Assembly: GCA_022592445.1 (NCBI GenBank)
Contig: JABYQR010000025.1
Location: 1 to 64,000 of the forward strand
Reading direction: 5' to 3'
DNA length: 64,000 nucleotides
DNA from: Cytidiella melzeri
Taxonomy: Eukaryota; Basidiomycota; Agaricomycetes; Polyporales; Irpicaceae
In this document: positions 53,158 through 64,000 of the stretch, one piece after another
Layout of the letters: the number at the start of each line of letters is the position of its first letter
Numbering within the stretch: position 1 is the first letter of the stretch
The notes under the pieces: model-generated
Databases searched by the model: none
Told to the model about the DNA's origin: nothing
Seen by the model: only the letters and a program-made list of their open reading frames with translations
Position numbers and translations under genes: made by a program

Positions 53158-54131
53158 TCACACATCTCTCTTCCAAACCACGATCCTCTCCCTACCGACA
53201 TGCGACTCTGAACTTCGCTCAGGGATTTTATCGAGGACTTTCGTCCACCCGTCGTCCGAGTCGCCCAACACCTGCACGTAGTGTTCCGGGCGGACGAAAA
53301 AAGGGGGGACCATGTTCCTGGGGTGGGTCGAGCGGGAACACGAGCGTGATGAGGTACCCACCGGGTTTGATGAGTTCTGCCATTTTGCGAGCCCAGTCGG
53401 TTCGCATGGAGGGGAGGATGGCCACGAAGAAACTAAAGAAGAAGAAGAAGAAGAAAAAGGCGAAAATGCACAAAAAAACACTGGGCGTCAGGTATGTTTT
53501 CAGGGTAGAAAAGGCTGTTTGATGAATTACGTGTAGTCGTATATGATATCAAACCGCTCAGACTCTGCGACTTGGTATGTAAAGAAATCTTGGAGCTGGA
53601 CTGAGACGCTGCCGGACACGGTTGCGCCTTTCGGTGAGGACAGTAACCTGTCGCAGTGTAATGATCGTTGCAGTTCAGATAAAACATGTCTCGAGTTTTT
53701 GTTTTCTGCAGTAGTGCACCTACTCTTCGGCTGCTTTGACGGCAGTAGGCGAAATGTCAATTGCCAATGTATGGTGGCCCAGCTCGTTCGCGATATAGAT
53801 CGCGTCGTAAGCCTATCCATAATATAAGCAGGGAAAAGAAAGGGAGAAGATAACACCCAGGGTACTTGCCCGTCCGCATCCTGGGACCAGAGCTCGACCC
53901 GACTTTGGAAAATCTATCCCGGAAGTCTTCAGCAAGTCGTAAAACGCAGGCTGCACCTCTCCAACATCCCACGGAGTCACGTTTGCTTTCCTGGTACGTC
54001 TGAATCAGACCCACAGACTGGCCGCTTGTGACAGAAGAGAACATCAACAACTAGGCTTACCATGCCTCATCCCATCCCGCTTTTGGGTCTTCTGCGATAA
54101 ACCCGCGTATGCGCTCCATCGCCGATGCCAT
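53158..54131 (-). CDS. SAM-dependent thiol methyltransferase (TPMT family), five exons, one frameshift
   Basis: Exons (minus) 54061-54131, 53870-53990, 53724-53812, 53531-53647 and 53158-53432. The protein runs MASAMERIRGFIAEDPKAG, WKANVTPWDVGEVQPAF, the SAM-binding motif ALVPGCGR (GxGxG-like), ANELGHHTLAIDISPTAV, ERFDIIYDYTFFVAIL, MAELIKPGGYLITLVFPL, ending VWKRDV. This matches fungal TPMT-like thiol/halide methyltransferases, cytosolic enzymes that methylate reduced sulfur or halide with SAM. Intron 2 starts with GC (GCAAGT). In exon 5 a C6T6 run (about 53310) shifts the frame by one base between GPPF and VRPEHYVQVLG. This is a true lesion or a sequencing error. Otherwise it is complete at about 224 residues. 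Confidence 0.82.
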
Positions 54132-56640
54132 ACTGTGTCGATGTTGACCAGAGATCGGAAGGAACAGGGGTTTGTTTTGATACGGAGGGGTTCGCTGTTG
54201 GGTTGAAAAGAGGAGATTCAGACCGCCGTTTGGAACGCATTCAAAGACTTGAGGGTGTGCGTGCGACAATATGAGGACAGGAGTAACATCCGGGTTATAC
54301 AGGATGGGACGGAAATGAATGCGAATGACGTATTTTTCAGCGGGTTGTACCGCTACTATTGAGCGTATCACAGACACCAAGAGAGGAGCGGCAGGAAAAA
54401 GTTGTACTGCCGCGTGCCACACGACCACTGACATCCCTGGCGCACGGGTAAAAGGCAAGCTCTGTCGTGCTTGCTCCCACGCAAGCAAAGAGAGGAGACT
54501 TACATGGCGCTGTGTCTCGTCAAAGACGGTGCAGTCCACTAGAGACCGCTTCAAAGAGTATTTCACCCCGTCGATACCGATTGTGGCTGCGACTTTGTGG
54601 CGTTGCGGCAGGGTAAGTATAGGCGCGGCTGTTCGAATTCAATCTCCGCCCGCCCACCCACGAGGAAGGTGAGAAGGAACAGAGCGCCGGTCAATCGATT
54701 TTCGCACACAACTCCCAGCTCGAAGGGGAGGACATTGCTGTTGATGCTGGGGGTAAGACGCGCGGTGCAGTACTGATTCCTGCACCCAACTACCGATACA
54801 TTGTTTGATCATGCAAACTTTCATTGGGAATGACTGTTACGCTGCCAACACGTTCAAAAAGGTGCGTCGGCACCAACACTCCCTCTCGCTATATACCGCC
54901 AGATGGATGACGTTGGCAGCTCAGTCAGCCTCCTATTCATCTGACAGCTTCCTCATTGAAATGCGCATTTGATACATACCAAGCAGGTAACCTGCGATCC
55001 AAGGGGAGCGGTCGTTCCATCTGATTGTCCAACACGGCTGCGGACGAGCACATTGATCTTACGTTTACGGCTTCATTCCTCTCTGAGGGGTCACTTGTCC
55101 ACGCCTCGCGCGCGGGGAAGTGGAATGAGACCGAGCTCGCCCTTTCGGTCCAAGGACTCTAATGTCCACCTGTACAGCTGGTGGTAAATGCAGGTCCTGG
55201 TAGCGAATATTCAGCGCATCGCCACCCGGAAAGAAGGCGGTACGAGTTTACTGGCCAGGCCAAACTCGCGTACACACTCGCGCATCTAGCAACTCACCAA
55301 TTGTCTACAAAACAGGTCGCAAGCATGGTTCCACAGATCTGTTTCCCGTCGGTGTCAGCCGCTTGCACACCGCGTTTGGAATGTTCATCTGAAACAGCCT
55401 CCGGCCGTGTTATGCGTGACGGCCAGCCAATACGAGAAAAGCAAGAAAACGGGTACAGCCAGAGTACAGCCAAAGTAACAGACTCACCCGGGGTCCTCAC
55501 GATCTCTTTCTGATCGTCAGTACCCAGTGACAACGTGCAGCCGCACATTCAATGTACAGCCCGCATCGGCGGTGCATGCATCTGTGAGAGCGAAACGGGG
55601 CCTAAAAAGGATTCAGCAACAACGGAAAACGGTCCATGAGACGCACAGAGCAACGTAAAAGCAATCGTTCCGTATCATATTCTGATCCTGTGGTATATTG
55701 TGAGGGGGGGGGCTGGATGGGTTGGACGCATTTCGTTCCGTATCGGTTGTGGTAATCGTCCCTGTCACTGATACCGACAACTGACAGACACTGACAGACG
55801 AGACGCATGGGTGTGTGTTTGTTTTTTTGCGTTGCTTACGATAGCGGACGTCCTTGGTCTCGGCGTCCCGTTCGTGCTGTAGTTGGCTGACCGAGACGAT
55901 TGTCAAGTGGGACCTGCGTGGGCAAATGGCGGTGTCGGAGAGTGCGTTGTCTTGTTTGTTGATTGTAGACTTTGTGCGATGTTTGGGTATCAGAGATGTG
56001 CCGAATGCATGCTGGGAGGTCGCACGAGGAAGTGGCCTAGAATAGAACAGCGAATGAGCAAACGACGTCCGAGCAAAGTTTGATATCTGGGGGTGTACTT
56101 GGTTGGTAAGATATGGGTCTGATACTGTGTCTACCAGTTCCTTGGTACCGTATGCGCACCTCGCCAGCACCATCGTGGCGCCACGACCCCTCAGAGTAAA
56201 AGTGAGGAACAGGTTTTGTTCTTTCCAGACGGCTGTCAAGTAAGCTACACATCAGCATCTCTGTGTTGCGCGCACTGCCGAAGAGTGTATGTTGAGAAGT
56301 CATCAGCGAGCTCTCCACCTTCTTCACGAACCTCTACGGCAACGGGTACGATGCTTGACCCCCCCTGATCCGCAAGCCACACCCACGTCTTCCACCTCGC
56401 CCTTCTCGTGTTCTGCAAGAACAGCTTATCTAATCAAGATGGGTGCAGACCGCGCCACGGAAATTGTAGACCACATACAACGGGTTTTGAATGGTGTGGC
56501 GGAAGCAGCCCAAACCTGGTGTCATTCAATCGTGGTGGAGTCATTATTCTTGTTTGCATAGTTGTAAGGGGTATCCCGGTATAATAAACAAAGGGGGGTC
56601 ATTAGGTTGGAAACTGTACATAAAAGCGGAGATTTCCAGG
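54132..56640. other. Genic-looking region, not resolved
   Basis: Several stretches look coding but on conflicting strands. Minus: AATIGIDGVKYSLKRSLVD before a GTAAGT donor (about 54490-54600), and GTDDQKEIVRTP joined by a GTGAGT/TTTCAG intron to EHSKRGVQAADTDGKQICG (about 55320-55540). Plus: AGQSIFAHNSQLEGEDIAVD (about 54690-54750), SNTAADEHIDLTFTASFL (about 55030-55140), and a C-terminus-like STFFTNLYGNGYDA followed by a stop (about 56310-56356). I cannot assemble a full gene or name a product. Probably one or two spliced host genes. Confidence 0.35.
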
Positions 56641-56647
56641 GTCAAGG

Positions 56648-57317
56648 TCAAAGTGTCCGGACCGCGTATGCAATGCAGATACAAATAAGCGAGTCCTACG
56701 GCGAAAAGAAAAAAGTCAGATGGAGGTTGGTCGGGCGAATCTTTGGACACTCACGTTTGCAAACATCTCTTGTATAACCACGTCCGAGTCTTCCCAATGA
56801 CAGACCATGTCCGCTCTACGAGAGCGCCGCGATAAATAAAAACACGACATCCATAGTGGTCTCTGTCAAACATACCTTCCTCCTTGTCCCAGGTTCTCCG
56901 TAATCTGTGTCGTCACGATAAACTTGCTGAAAAAAAAGCCCGCGAGTCCCAATCGTAAGCTCCAACGCAGTCCCACCAAACATACCAAAAACAAGTGGGG
57001 ACTTACAACCCTCTCGGCTGAATCTCTAACACAAAAACCCTCAACATCAATACCTACACCTTAAAGACGCGTTCCAGCCCAAAAAAACAAAAACACAAAA
57101 ACGCACCGAGCATCCTCTCTTTCACTCTCTCCCCAATATCCTTCATCCACTGCTTCACACGATCGCGTTCCCTCGGGGGCGGCCACGCCGCAGAGGACAA
57201 GTTCGTCTGCAGGAGTTTCTTCATGTACACACGCAAGAGGTCCGCGTCGAAGCTCGGGCGCGGCGACGGCGCACCCGAGCGCGGGTTAGAGGGCGAGCGG
57301 AGGCCTGAGGGGATCAT
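56648..57317 (-). CDS. Tctex-1 family dynein light chain, five exons
   Basis: Exons (minus) 57107-57317, 57007-57025, 56876-56926, 56755-56815 and 56648-56695 give a closed 129-residue frame with GT-AG introns, including a 19-nt microexon. The protein follows the Tctex-1 pattern: LLRVYMKKLLQTNLSSAAWP, VKQWMKDIGERVKERMLE, PRGFKFIVTTQITENLGQGG, DMVCHWEDSDVVIQ, NDSLICICIAYAVRTL. Such proteins dimerise on the dynein intermediate chain in cytoplasmic dynein. The start is the ATG at 57317, directly after an in-phase TAA. It is divergent from PEX11 with 272 bp between the start codons, so a shared promoter is likely. Confidence 0.85.
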
Positions 57318-57589
57318 TTATTGTAGTAGGAGGCGGTTGAAAGGCATGCGACGACCCTCCGAGAGTGTCGACGGACTTGTGGCTTGCAACAGCTGCTTTC
57401 CTTTGGAAGTACTTGGCGTCTTGAACTTGGGCGCCTTTGGGATGAAATCACGTGGCGGGAGACTCATCTCAAGAATCACGCCCTGCCACTGCCAGTGACT
57501 ACTGTACTGTGTCAACCGACCCTCTCGCGTCTACTTCGAGGCTCTGTACTCGTAACACCAACCTGGACAGGTAAAAAAAAAAAACAAGA
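57318..57589. promoter_or_regulatory. Bidirectional promoter between Tctex-1 gene and PEX11
   Basis: 272 bp separate the two divergent ATGs. A poly-A tract sits about 20 bp upstream of the PEX11 ATG. No TATA box was recognised. Confidence 0.5.
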
Positions 57590-59089
57590 ATGTCGTCGAT
57601 ATCCTTTCCACACGCCGCACACGACCAAACCGCCTCCTCGTCACACGAAGATGCAGGGTACTTCAACACCGACTCGCACTCGGCGTTCGCAACCTCCTCC
57701 ACTGGCAGCTCCTTCCAAATGAACCCCTTGTCATCTCACCCGCCTCGCACACCCCGTAACTCCATTGTGTCCAGCAACCACGTGTATGGCGGGGATATAT
57801 ACACGCCGAAGGAAGAGGTCATCGAGGAGCGGCCAGAGTATTTTTCTGATGATGGAGAGGAGGAGGAGGAGGAGGAGGTTGGCAAGGCGCGAACGAGGGT
57901 GAGGAGGGAGGACGTTTGGCGTGAGATGTTGAAGACGAGTTATGGGAGGGACAAGGCGTTCGTGCGTATCACCCATTTAACCCTGTTCTCTGGCAAAGTT
58001 GATGGCTTAACTGGCCCAACCCTCACTTTTTACTCGCGCGCGCGCGTGTGTAGAAAATAATGCAATACAGCATGAAACTGTACCTGATATTCCACACGAC
58101 GCTGTCGCGGTCGTCCATTCTCAAGTTGGCACAGCGGCCAATATGGGAGAAGACGCTGGTTCGGCGGTTCGAGAGTGCCATAGCGCATTTCTCGTTGACG
58201 AGGTAAAGCTGTCAGCGTGCCCTGTCATTTTGTAACAATGCTAACAACCAACCAAAAAAAAAACTCTCAGAAAGTTACTGATCCTGTTCAATTGGCTGTC
58301 ACCCCTGACAGAAATCCTAGCACAGCATGCCGAGAACCGAAGCCTCGACACCACGAAGAGCTCTTCCAAGAATAAGTCAAAACCGCTCCTGCACACGTTC
58401 TTGCACGCTTCGCCGCCGACACTACTGGAACTGGCGAACGGGTTATCGGACGACGTGGCTACGTTGTCGAGGATAGGTCTGATAGGAAAACGGACGGGGG
58501 AGCGTGCGGCTTACTATGCGGATTGGTGTTGGTTCTTGAGCACGCTCGTCAACTTGGTTGAGAACGCGGTAGAAAGGAGCGTGATCACCGAGCAACAGCG
58601 GCAAGGTAACGTAGCCATATCTCTGATCTTAAGTCATTTGCTGAGCGCAGCGTGTAGTCGAGTCGCGACTGTACGACGAGTCGATGCTGGGTGCCACCGC
58701 GAAATCAAACCCGAGGGCAAACACGCTGGACGCGAAAGAACTAGGGAGACTGCAACGGCAGGATCATTGGATGGTCATGTCACGGTGGAAGCTGCTGATG
58801 GATCTCATCTTTGTGTGTAAGTGCAGGATGCCATTCAACCCTTTCTGTGCTGTGTTCTCGTTTGCTGATCCATGCATTGCTCTGTGTAGCCTATAACGTG
58901 TTTGGGATGAAGCGAGCGAAGCTTCAGGTGCAAACGCTCACGGGTCTGACAGCAGCTTTCCTGAGGTGAGGGTGTTTCAAACGTCGTCTTCTTGTGATGC
59001 CTCGGCTGACGTGTGCTCGCATCCTTTCTAGCACCGCAAAGACGTACGAACGTCACAAAACGGAACTTGTCAAGACTGCCAAGTATTAG
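57590..59089 (+). CDS. PEX11: Peroxisomal membrane protein PEX11 family, six exons
   Basis: Exons 57590-57961, 58054-58202, 58271-58605, 58658-58816, 58890-58965 and 59032-59089 give a closed 382-residue frame with canonical introns. The N-terminal 115 residues are Ser-rich and acidic (poly-Glu near 90). The PEX11 domain then starts with KIMQYSMKLYLIFHTTLSRS and RRFESAIAHFSLTRKLLIL, followed by SDDVATLSRIGLIGKRTGER, YYADWCWFLSTLVNLVENA, HWMVMSRWKLLMDLIFVSYN and a short basic C-terminus (KTELVKTAKY). PEX11 proteins bend and elongate the peroxisomal membrane during division. The long acidic N-terminus is like the PEX11C-type forms of filamentous fungi. An RQ transposon starts 246 bp downstream. 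Confidence 0.88.
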
Positions 59090-59841
59090 ATTATAGTTTC
59101 TGTGTGGCTGCTGTACACCCTTACTTTGGATTTGTTCGTTCATGCTGCTATCTAAGCTTCTTTTTAGTATGCGAGTAATACTGTTTAGTACTGGGATGGA
59201 GTGTTTGTGGTCAAGAGGAATTAATGGATGGTGTAGAGTGCGCTGTGACGAGTGTTTGTGGTAAGAGAAGTACTGGGAAACGCTGGATCCGGTCCTACAC
59301 GAAAACGGGCCAGCGAGGCCTTGGTGCAAACACTTAGTCTCGGAACCAGCCGTTTAGCTTTGCCTATTTGGGGGCGGGGTTCGAAAAAGAGAAGACGGAG
59401 AGGCAGCTAAACGTCTGGTGAATTTCGTAGAGAGGGGTAGTGATCACCCCCACGTGATGTATCTGATCGCATTCACCACACACACGTCCGTTGCAAGCGC
59501 CGAGTGGCCGTACAGTAAAGTAATTTAAGACTGGCCACTGTCGATCCTATCGACAAAGCTTGGAGGCCATTTCATTTGTATAGTCATAACCTAATGCCAA
59601 GAAAGTTGAATAGTGTGTACTCTCAATCCCCGAGCCCACAGACGACTTGAAGCTACCTGACGCGACGCGACGCGTCCACAACGCGTCCATTATCGGGCGT
59701 TTATTATTATCGTGCTCGCGCGACCTGCGCTCCCATCCTCTCTCCCTCGCTCTGTCCTCGGTCCCTTCCCTCAAAAGCTCCTATAGGTTATTAGCTTATA
59801 ATAATATGCTTTAACCCACTCGTTTACTGCTATATTCCATC

Positions 59842-62800
59842 ATGATGCGCTCCGCTCCGCTCCCTACTGCTAATAAGAGGTCTTCGACGTCAAAGTCTGT
59901 CCGGCGCAACGCCCTCACTACAACTCAAGGTCCTGATAGCTCCGTAAAAGATGCAGAAAAGCCTCAAACTGAGGGCAAAAATCTCTTGCCTCCTGCGTGC
60001 CCAAAGACAAAGCAGCACATTAGTTCCTATCAGACACTCGAGGAGGCTAGAGAAGCCGCGACCAAGGACAAGGATCGCCGTTACTCCTCGTTCATCACCC
60101 AAGTACGAATGGAGTCCGAGCTGAGTTATCGGACGGGTGGTATGGTTCCTCGGTGGTATCAAAAAGACTGCGCCGAAGCTGCATTTCTTGGGATCGACAC
60201 CGGTTTGATCTGCAGCACTGGCTCCGGAAAGACAGAAGCGTTCATGCTCATGCTCTTTGCGGACCCTACTGGTAAGAGCAAGATAATTGTCATCTCAACG
60301 CTCAATGCGCTTGAAGTCGACCAGGTGAGCCTTGTTAGACGAAATTACACTCAAAACTCACTATATGCGCTCATACCAGGCAGCAAGATTTAGTCGCAGG
60401 GGAATTGAGGCAGCCGCTGTAAACGGGGAGACATATTCCGATGAACTTCACAAGGTCAGTCAAGTTATTGTCCCAGATGAATTGTCTCACCATTTCTTGA
60501 TCAGAGACTTGAGAACGACAAGATCCGGGCCATTATTACCTCCCCCGAGATGATCTTCCGGCACCCTCGATTCTCCCTGCTTGTTCGAAGCGCGTACTGG
60601 ATGAAGAATGTTGTAGCCACGGTGATTGACGAGGCTCACTGCGTTCTGGAATGGGGGAAAGAGTTCCGGCGAGACTTTGGTGAAGTCGAGAAAACGCGCT
60701 CACTTATGACTCGCAAACCCATCTTTTTCTGCACCGCCACACTTACTCCAGACATGCTCCGTGAGCTGCTTAACAAGCTTGCGTTCTCACGGGAAAGAAT
60801 GTTCGTTCTCAACTTGGGAAACGAACGTCACAATATCACCGCAGTCGTTTGTCGACTCAAGAGTCCATCGGACTACGGCGCGCTGGACTTTGTCTTGGAT
60901 GAAGGCCTCGCTGGTGATGAACTGGTTCCTGCACTGATCTATGTCAACACACGCGAGCTTGCCATCCGAATCTGGCTTTATCTTCTCCGACAGATCCCTC
61001 GCGACTCACCTCTTCGGGAGCAAATTGACTTTGTCATCTCAACACGCGATTCCGTAGTGAAGCAGCTCGTCATTCAGTTGTTTATGCTTGGAGGCATTAA
61101 GATAGTCATTGCGACAGAGTCCGCAGGAATGGTAAGCATATTTTCATGTCATGCAAAGCAATCAATGTCTCACCTATTTGTAGGGTCTCGACGTTCCACA
61201 TCTTCCCCGAACTATTCAGTTTCAGGCTACTAGAAGTGTAGTTGAATGGGCACAGCATGCTGGACGTGCAGGACGCAACGGCATGTCGGCCTTCTCCTTG
61301 ATGCTGGTCGAGCCGTCGGTTTTTGAACAGACCAAGAAACGCCAGCCACAGGCCTCACAAGCAAAAGAAAATACAAGGGCTATCACGACGGCGAGTGTTA
61401 AGGAAGAAGACATAGATGAGGCTGTACCACCTCGGCCGAAGCGAAAGCGACAAGAAGATCAGGCACAAGGGGTTGAACAGGTACAGCACGCCGACCAAGA
61501 GGATAGCAACCATGTGATCGCAAATCCAGCCAACATGCCAGAAGATGACTTAGAGAATGATCCCGACGTCGAGTATCGCAAGAAGATGGAGCCAACCATG
61601 CGGGAGTACATTATTACTGAGTCCTGTCGTGGCGCGGTTATGAGACAACACTTTGAGAACCCAGATCCGCCGCTGCAAGGCAAGTTCTATTAAACATGAC
61701 GTGCTCTACTGACCTTTCAAATTCCTTCAGAACGCATTGTCATTTGCTGCGACAATTGTCTGCTCAGCAAAGGCCACAATTTCGACTGTCCTATCAATGA
61801 ACATGACGTTGCGATTCTCAACCTCATTCGTCGCCTAAATGCCAGACTAACGGAGGTTACTATCCTTCCTCCAGTTGGCCCTGATGACTTCACTCAGCAG
61901 CAGCTCTTGACCGAGATCCCAAAACGCAACCGCGCCCGCGCAGCTTCCGTCAAGACTGCTCTACTTGCCTTCCGAGATACTTACTGGCGTGAATCCGACC
62001 GACAATCTGGGTTTCTGCCTGACGACGTACTAGCTACTCTCGCATCTGAGGCTAAGATCAGGACTATGGACGATCTGAACCTAGCTCTGCCCGGCTGGAC
62101 TTTTGCTTTCGGAGCTTGGCCCGGGTGCTCTCTCTCATATTGCAGAACTGGATGCTGATTGGCTCAAGAAAAACAAGTCAGGTATACAATCGCGCGCAGC
62201 TGAACGCAAGGCTGAAACGATACGCATGAAGCCTATCACAGAAGAAAAAGAACGTGAGCGTCGCGCAGGAGAACGCGAGGTAAAGCGCTTTGCAAAAGGA
62301 GGAAAGCCGCGCAAACAACCTGGAGAAGTACAGACTACAACGCTATCCCCAGCTTATTATGCCAATCCGATGGGAGCTTCGACACTTGTTCTTCAAAGCA
62401 GCACTATTCATACCCCCGCAACTCCCGTCTATCTCCCTCCTGATGCCCCCGCAACTCCTGTCTATCTTCCTCCTGCAGCACAACCAGCCAGCCCCTTTCC
62501 CTTTGTATCCACTTATTCAGGCCCGACATCATCAGTTCCGCATACACCCAATGCTACGTCTCAGCATGTCACACCCGGATACTTGCCCTTAACGCCTCAT
62601 ACGCCTGTGTTGCAACCTTGGCCTCCCATGTACTATACTCAAATGCCCAGTCCTCCAGCATCCGTTACCTCATTGTCGCATATTTCCATGACCTCTCCCA
62701 CAAGCCCAGCGCATGTATACCCGTTGCCTTCAGCTCATAGCACAATTGCTCCAGCGCCGCTTTGGCAGCCTTACTATACCCCCACCACCACTACATCGAC

Positions 62801-62903
62801 ACCTGTCGCTTCGTCTTTGCAGACTCCCTTCCTGTATCCAACACCGCCTCAAAGCAGTTCAAAGTTTCGATGGAAAGCAGATCCGCGCTCGTCTACAAGC
62901 TGA
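59842..62903 (+). pseudogene. RecQ-like DNA helicase of the RQ transposon, five exons, one frameshift
   Basis: Exons 59842-60324, 60380-60454, 60505-61131, 61184-61679 and 61731-62903; intron 4 is GC-AG. Motifs: WYQKDCAEAAF, Walker A STGSGKTEAF, ISTLNALEVDQ, TSPEMIFRHPRF, DEAH box VIDEAHCVLEWGKEF, FFCTATLTPDM, ALIYVNTRELA, ATESAGMGLDVPHLPRTIQF, and the RecQ-type arginine motif QHAGRAGRNG. A short Cys motif (CCDNC) and a long Pro/Ser/Thr-rich tail follow. A one-base loss near 62103 (in an AC-TTTT-GC run) breaks the frame between LALPGWT and LSELGPGALSH. It would unwind DNA by ATP hydrolysis. Exon 2 is 75 nt, as in RQ-A. Confidence 0.88.
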
Positions 62904-62937
62904 TTCTGCAAATAATGTTGTATGTACATGAATATTA

Positions 62938-63999
62938 TCAATTCTGTGCTACACTCGTGCTTGGCTCTGTGTGAGTCTTGTTTGCCCTCACCGACATCGA
63001 GTCCTTGTACCTCTGGACCAATGTATCTACATCGTCAAATATTTCCTTGTCCGACTTCTCTGTCAATCGTCTCTCTGTCCATCTGTCAATCATCGCCTGC
63101 AGGGTCTTTGGATTAGAGCCAAGGGCCATAACGTCCTTAACCTTGTTGTTCGATGTTAGATGGCGACCAGGCTTGAAGACATGCGCCTTCGCCTCGTGAT
63201 ACTTCCCCTGCAGCTTAACGACGTCCTCATGGTGGCTTGGCGATGTGTGAGACAGCCCGCGACAGAAATGATTGAATTCACGTTCGACGTGATGCTTGAT
63301 TTTACGTTGCGTAGGAATTGATGCCGACATCCTCTTGATGTAATCCCATGTTGCGTACGGTCCCAAAGTTGCAAATGTAACCTAAAAACTTGTAAGCTCG
63401 GTCGATGAGGACAAGGATGAGAAGTGTACCTTAATATCTCGGATATTGTGTTCCTGCACCATGTCAAAGGCGAGGAATGAGTTCTTTTTGCCTGTGGTGT
63501 TGGCAAGCCAACAGAAGCGCATCACGAACGACCTGTAATAATTGTTCAGCGGTGAGTACTCAAAGGAACAGGTACGTACTTAAGATCATCGGGCCACTCG
63601 CGCCACAAGCCTTGCATCAGCTCGAGTAATTCATGTGCTACTTGTGGTTTCCGCCACCATGGAAGCGGAACAGCAGCCGCGGAAGTAAATACTCCATGCG
63701 CCCTACATCACCCGTCGGATGCAGTCGTCCAAGTCGAGGAAGTCGAGTGTGTCACGATTGAATTGCACGCTGAGATCAAAAAGATCATCTTGGGCGGAAC
63801 GAGACTTGTCAGGTTGCCGAAGCTTGACGAGAGCCTCTGTAGAGGCGTATTCGTCAACCACCTTGCACGCGAGATCTCGAAGTTCTTGGGGTGTTTGTTG
63901 ACGAAGCTCCGCGAGCTCTTCAACACCTGCCGTGACCGTCCAAACGTCTCGGAATCGAGCTTCAGCGTGTGCCGTAACGCCTCGCGGAAGGTATAATGA
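62938..63999 (-). pseudogene. DUF6589-like protein of the RQ transposon (C-terminal part), spliced
   Basis: Exons (minus) from the window edge to 63580, then 63430-63532, then 62938-63381, with introns of 47-48 nt. It reads VTAGVEELAELRQQTPQELR, LDFLDLDD, then GDVGRMEYLLPRLLFRFHGG-GN, ELLELMQGLWREWPDDLKSF, WLANTTGKKNSF, MVQEHNIRDIK, GPYATWDYIKRMSASIPTQR. This resembles the conserved block of agaricomycete DUF6589 proteins, from memory. Two one-base losses (about 63712 and 63655) break the frame. It converges on the helicase gene, 34 bp from its stop. Catalytic role unknown; it is the best candidate for the transposase. Confidence 0.6.
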
Positions 64000-64000
64000 A

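Larger units (their letters stand above)
59335..64000 (+). mobile_element. RQ-B: large RecQ/DUF6589-like TIR transposon, right end outside window
   Basis: Begins TAGTCTCGGAACCAG, matching the TIR of RQ-A, with the same subterminal layout: stem arm 59346-59358, G-rich then TTCGAAAAAGAG spacer, stem arm 59406-59418, GGTG, then a CCCACGTG box. It carries a RecQ-like helicase gene on the plus strand (59842-62903) and a convergent gene (62938 to beyond about 63999). The left flank is unique host DNA. The predicted 8-bp duplication is CAAACACT (59327-59334). Confidence 0.82.

Noticed and set aside
54319..54672. Plus-strand open frame as a gene
   Set aside because: Its Cys/Thr/Arg-rich translation lacks any domain, and the minus strand here reads a better peptide with a GTAAGT donor. 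Left unresolved.
59335..64000. Calling the RecQ-like gene a subtelomeric helicase (TLH type)
   Set aside because: It is bounded by a transposon TIR shared with a second copy carrying a target duplication, and no telomere repeats are present. Mobile origin fits better.
1..64000. tRNA or rRNA genes
   Set aside because: I looked for T-arm and anticodon-arm patterns while reading and found none convincing. A covariance-model scan (tRNAscan-SE, Rfam) would be decisive.

Overview
The window looks like nuclear DNA of a filamentous basidiomycete (Agaricomycetes). Introns are short (about 50-90 nt), two introns are GC-AG, and chromodomain Ty3/gypsy elements, a Tad-like LINE and a hAT remnant are present. 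The transposon repertoire resembles Rhizoctonia/Ceratobasidiaceae, but that is from memory of those genomes and was not searched.

Layout. 1-52 kb is a nested transposon graveyard. 1-3343 is the 5' end of a young, intact gypsy element on the minus strand (5' LTR, a spliced accessory ORF called ORF0 here, then gag). 4.2-11.2 kb holds an integrase fragment, a broken host-like gene, and the 3' ends of two more gypsy elements. 11.2-22.2 kb is an old chromodomain gypsy element (minus strand: gag, protease, RT, RNase H, integrase, chromodomain). It is split by a full-length 6.35-kb LINE (11938-18288) flanked by a 12-bp target duplication. 22.8-30 kb is a pile-up of a noncoding repeat family (R) with about 142-bp tandem repeats; one copy carries a 1.5-kb transposon (26468-27979) with the 5' ends of two genes. 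30.4-34.2 kb has a small secreted-protein gene and a four-exon orphan gene. 34.6-42.7 kb is a palindromic minisatellite-like array invaded by LTRs and by a 2.26-kb TIR element carrying an orphan ORF. 42.7-50.5 kb holds another R copy, an hAT remnant, a second degraded ORF0-gag element and solo LTRs. A second secreted protein, paralogous to the first, lies at 51.1-51.6 kb.

53.1-59.1 kb is ordinary gene-dense DNA: a TPMT-type methyltransferase (with one homopolymer frameshift), an unresolved stretch, a Tctex-1 dynein light chain, and PEX11. Both of the latter were reconstructed as complete spliced frames. From 59335 to the window end is a much larger copy of the 26.5-kb transposon. It encodes a RecQ-like helicase and, convergently, a DUF6589-like protein.

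Main points. (1) A two-gene RecQ-helicase/DUF6589-like transposon with 8-bp target duplication and subterminal hairpins whose stems differ in sequence but stay complementary. (2) A pair of small secreted proteins sharing promoter, 5'UTR intron and signal peptide in a transposon-rich setting. (3) A gypsy ORF0 whose ATG appears only after splicing, in two diverged copies. (4) A Helentron-like repeat family with internal satellites. (5) Nonsense mutations in the old elements that are all TGA, consistent with C-to-T decay. No rRNA, tRNA or CRISPR was recognised.
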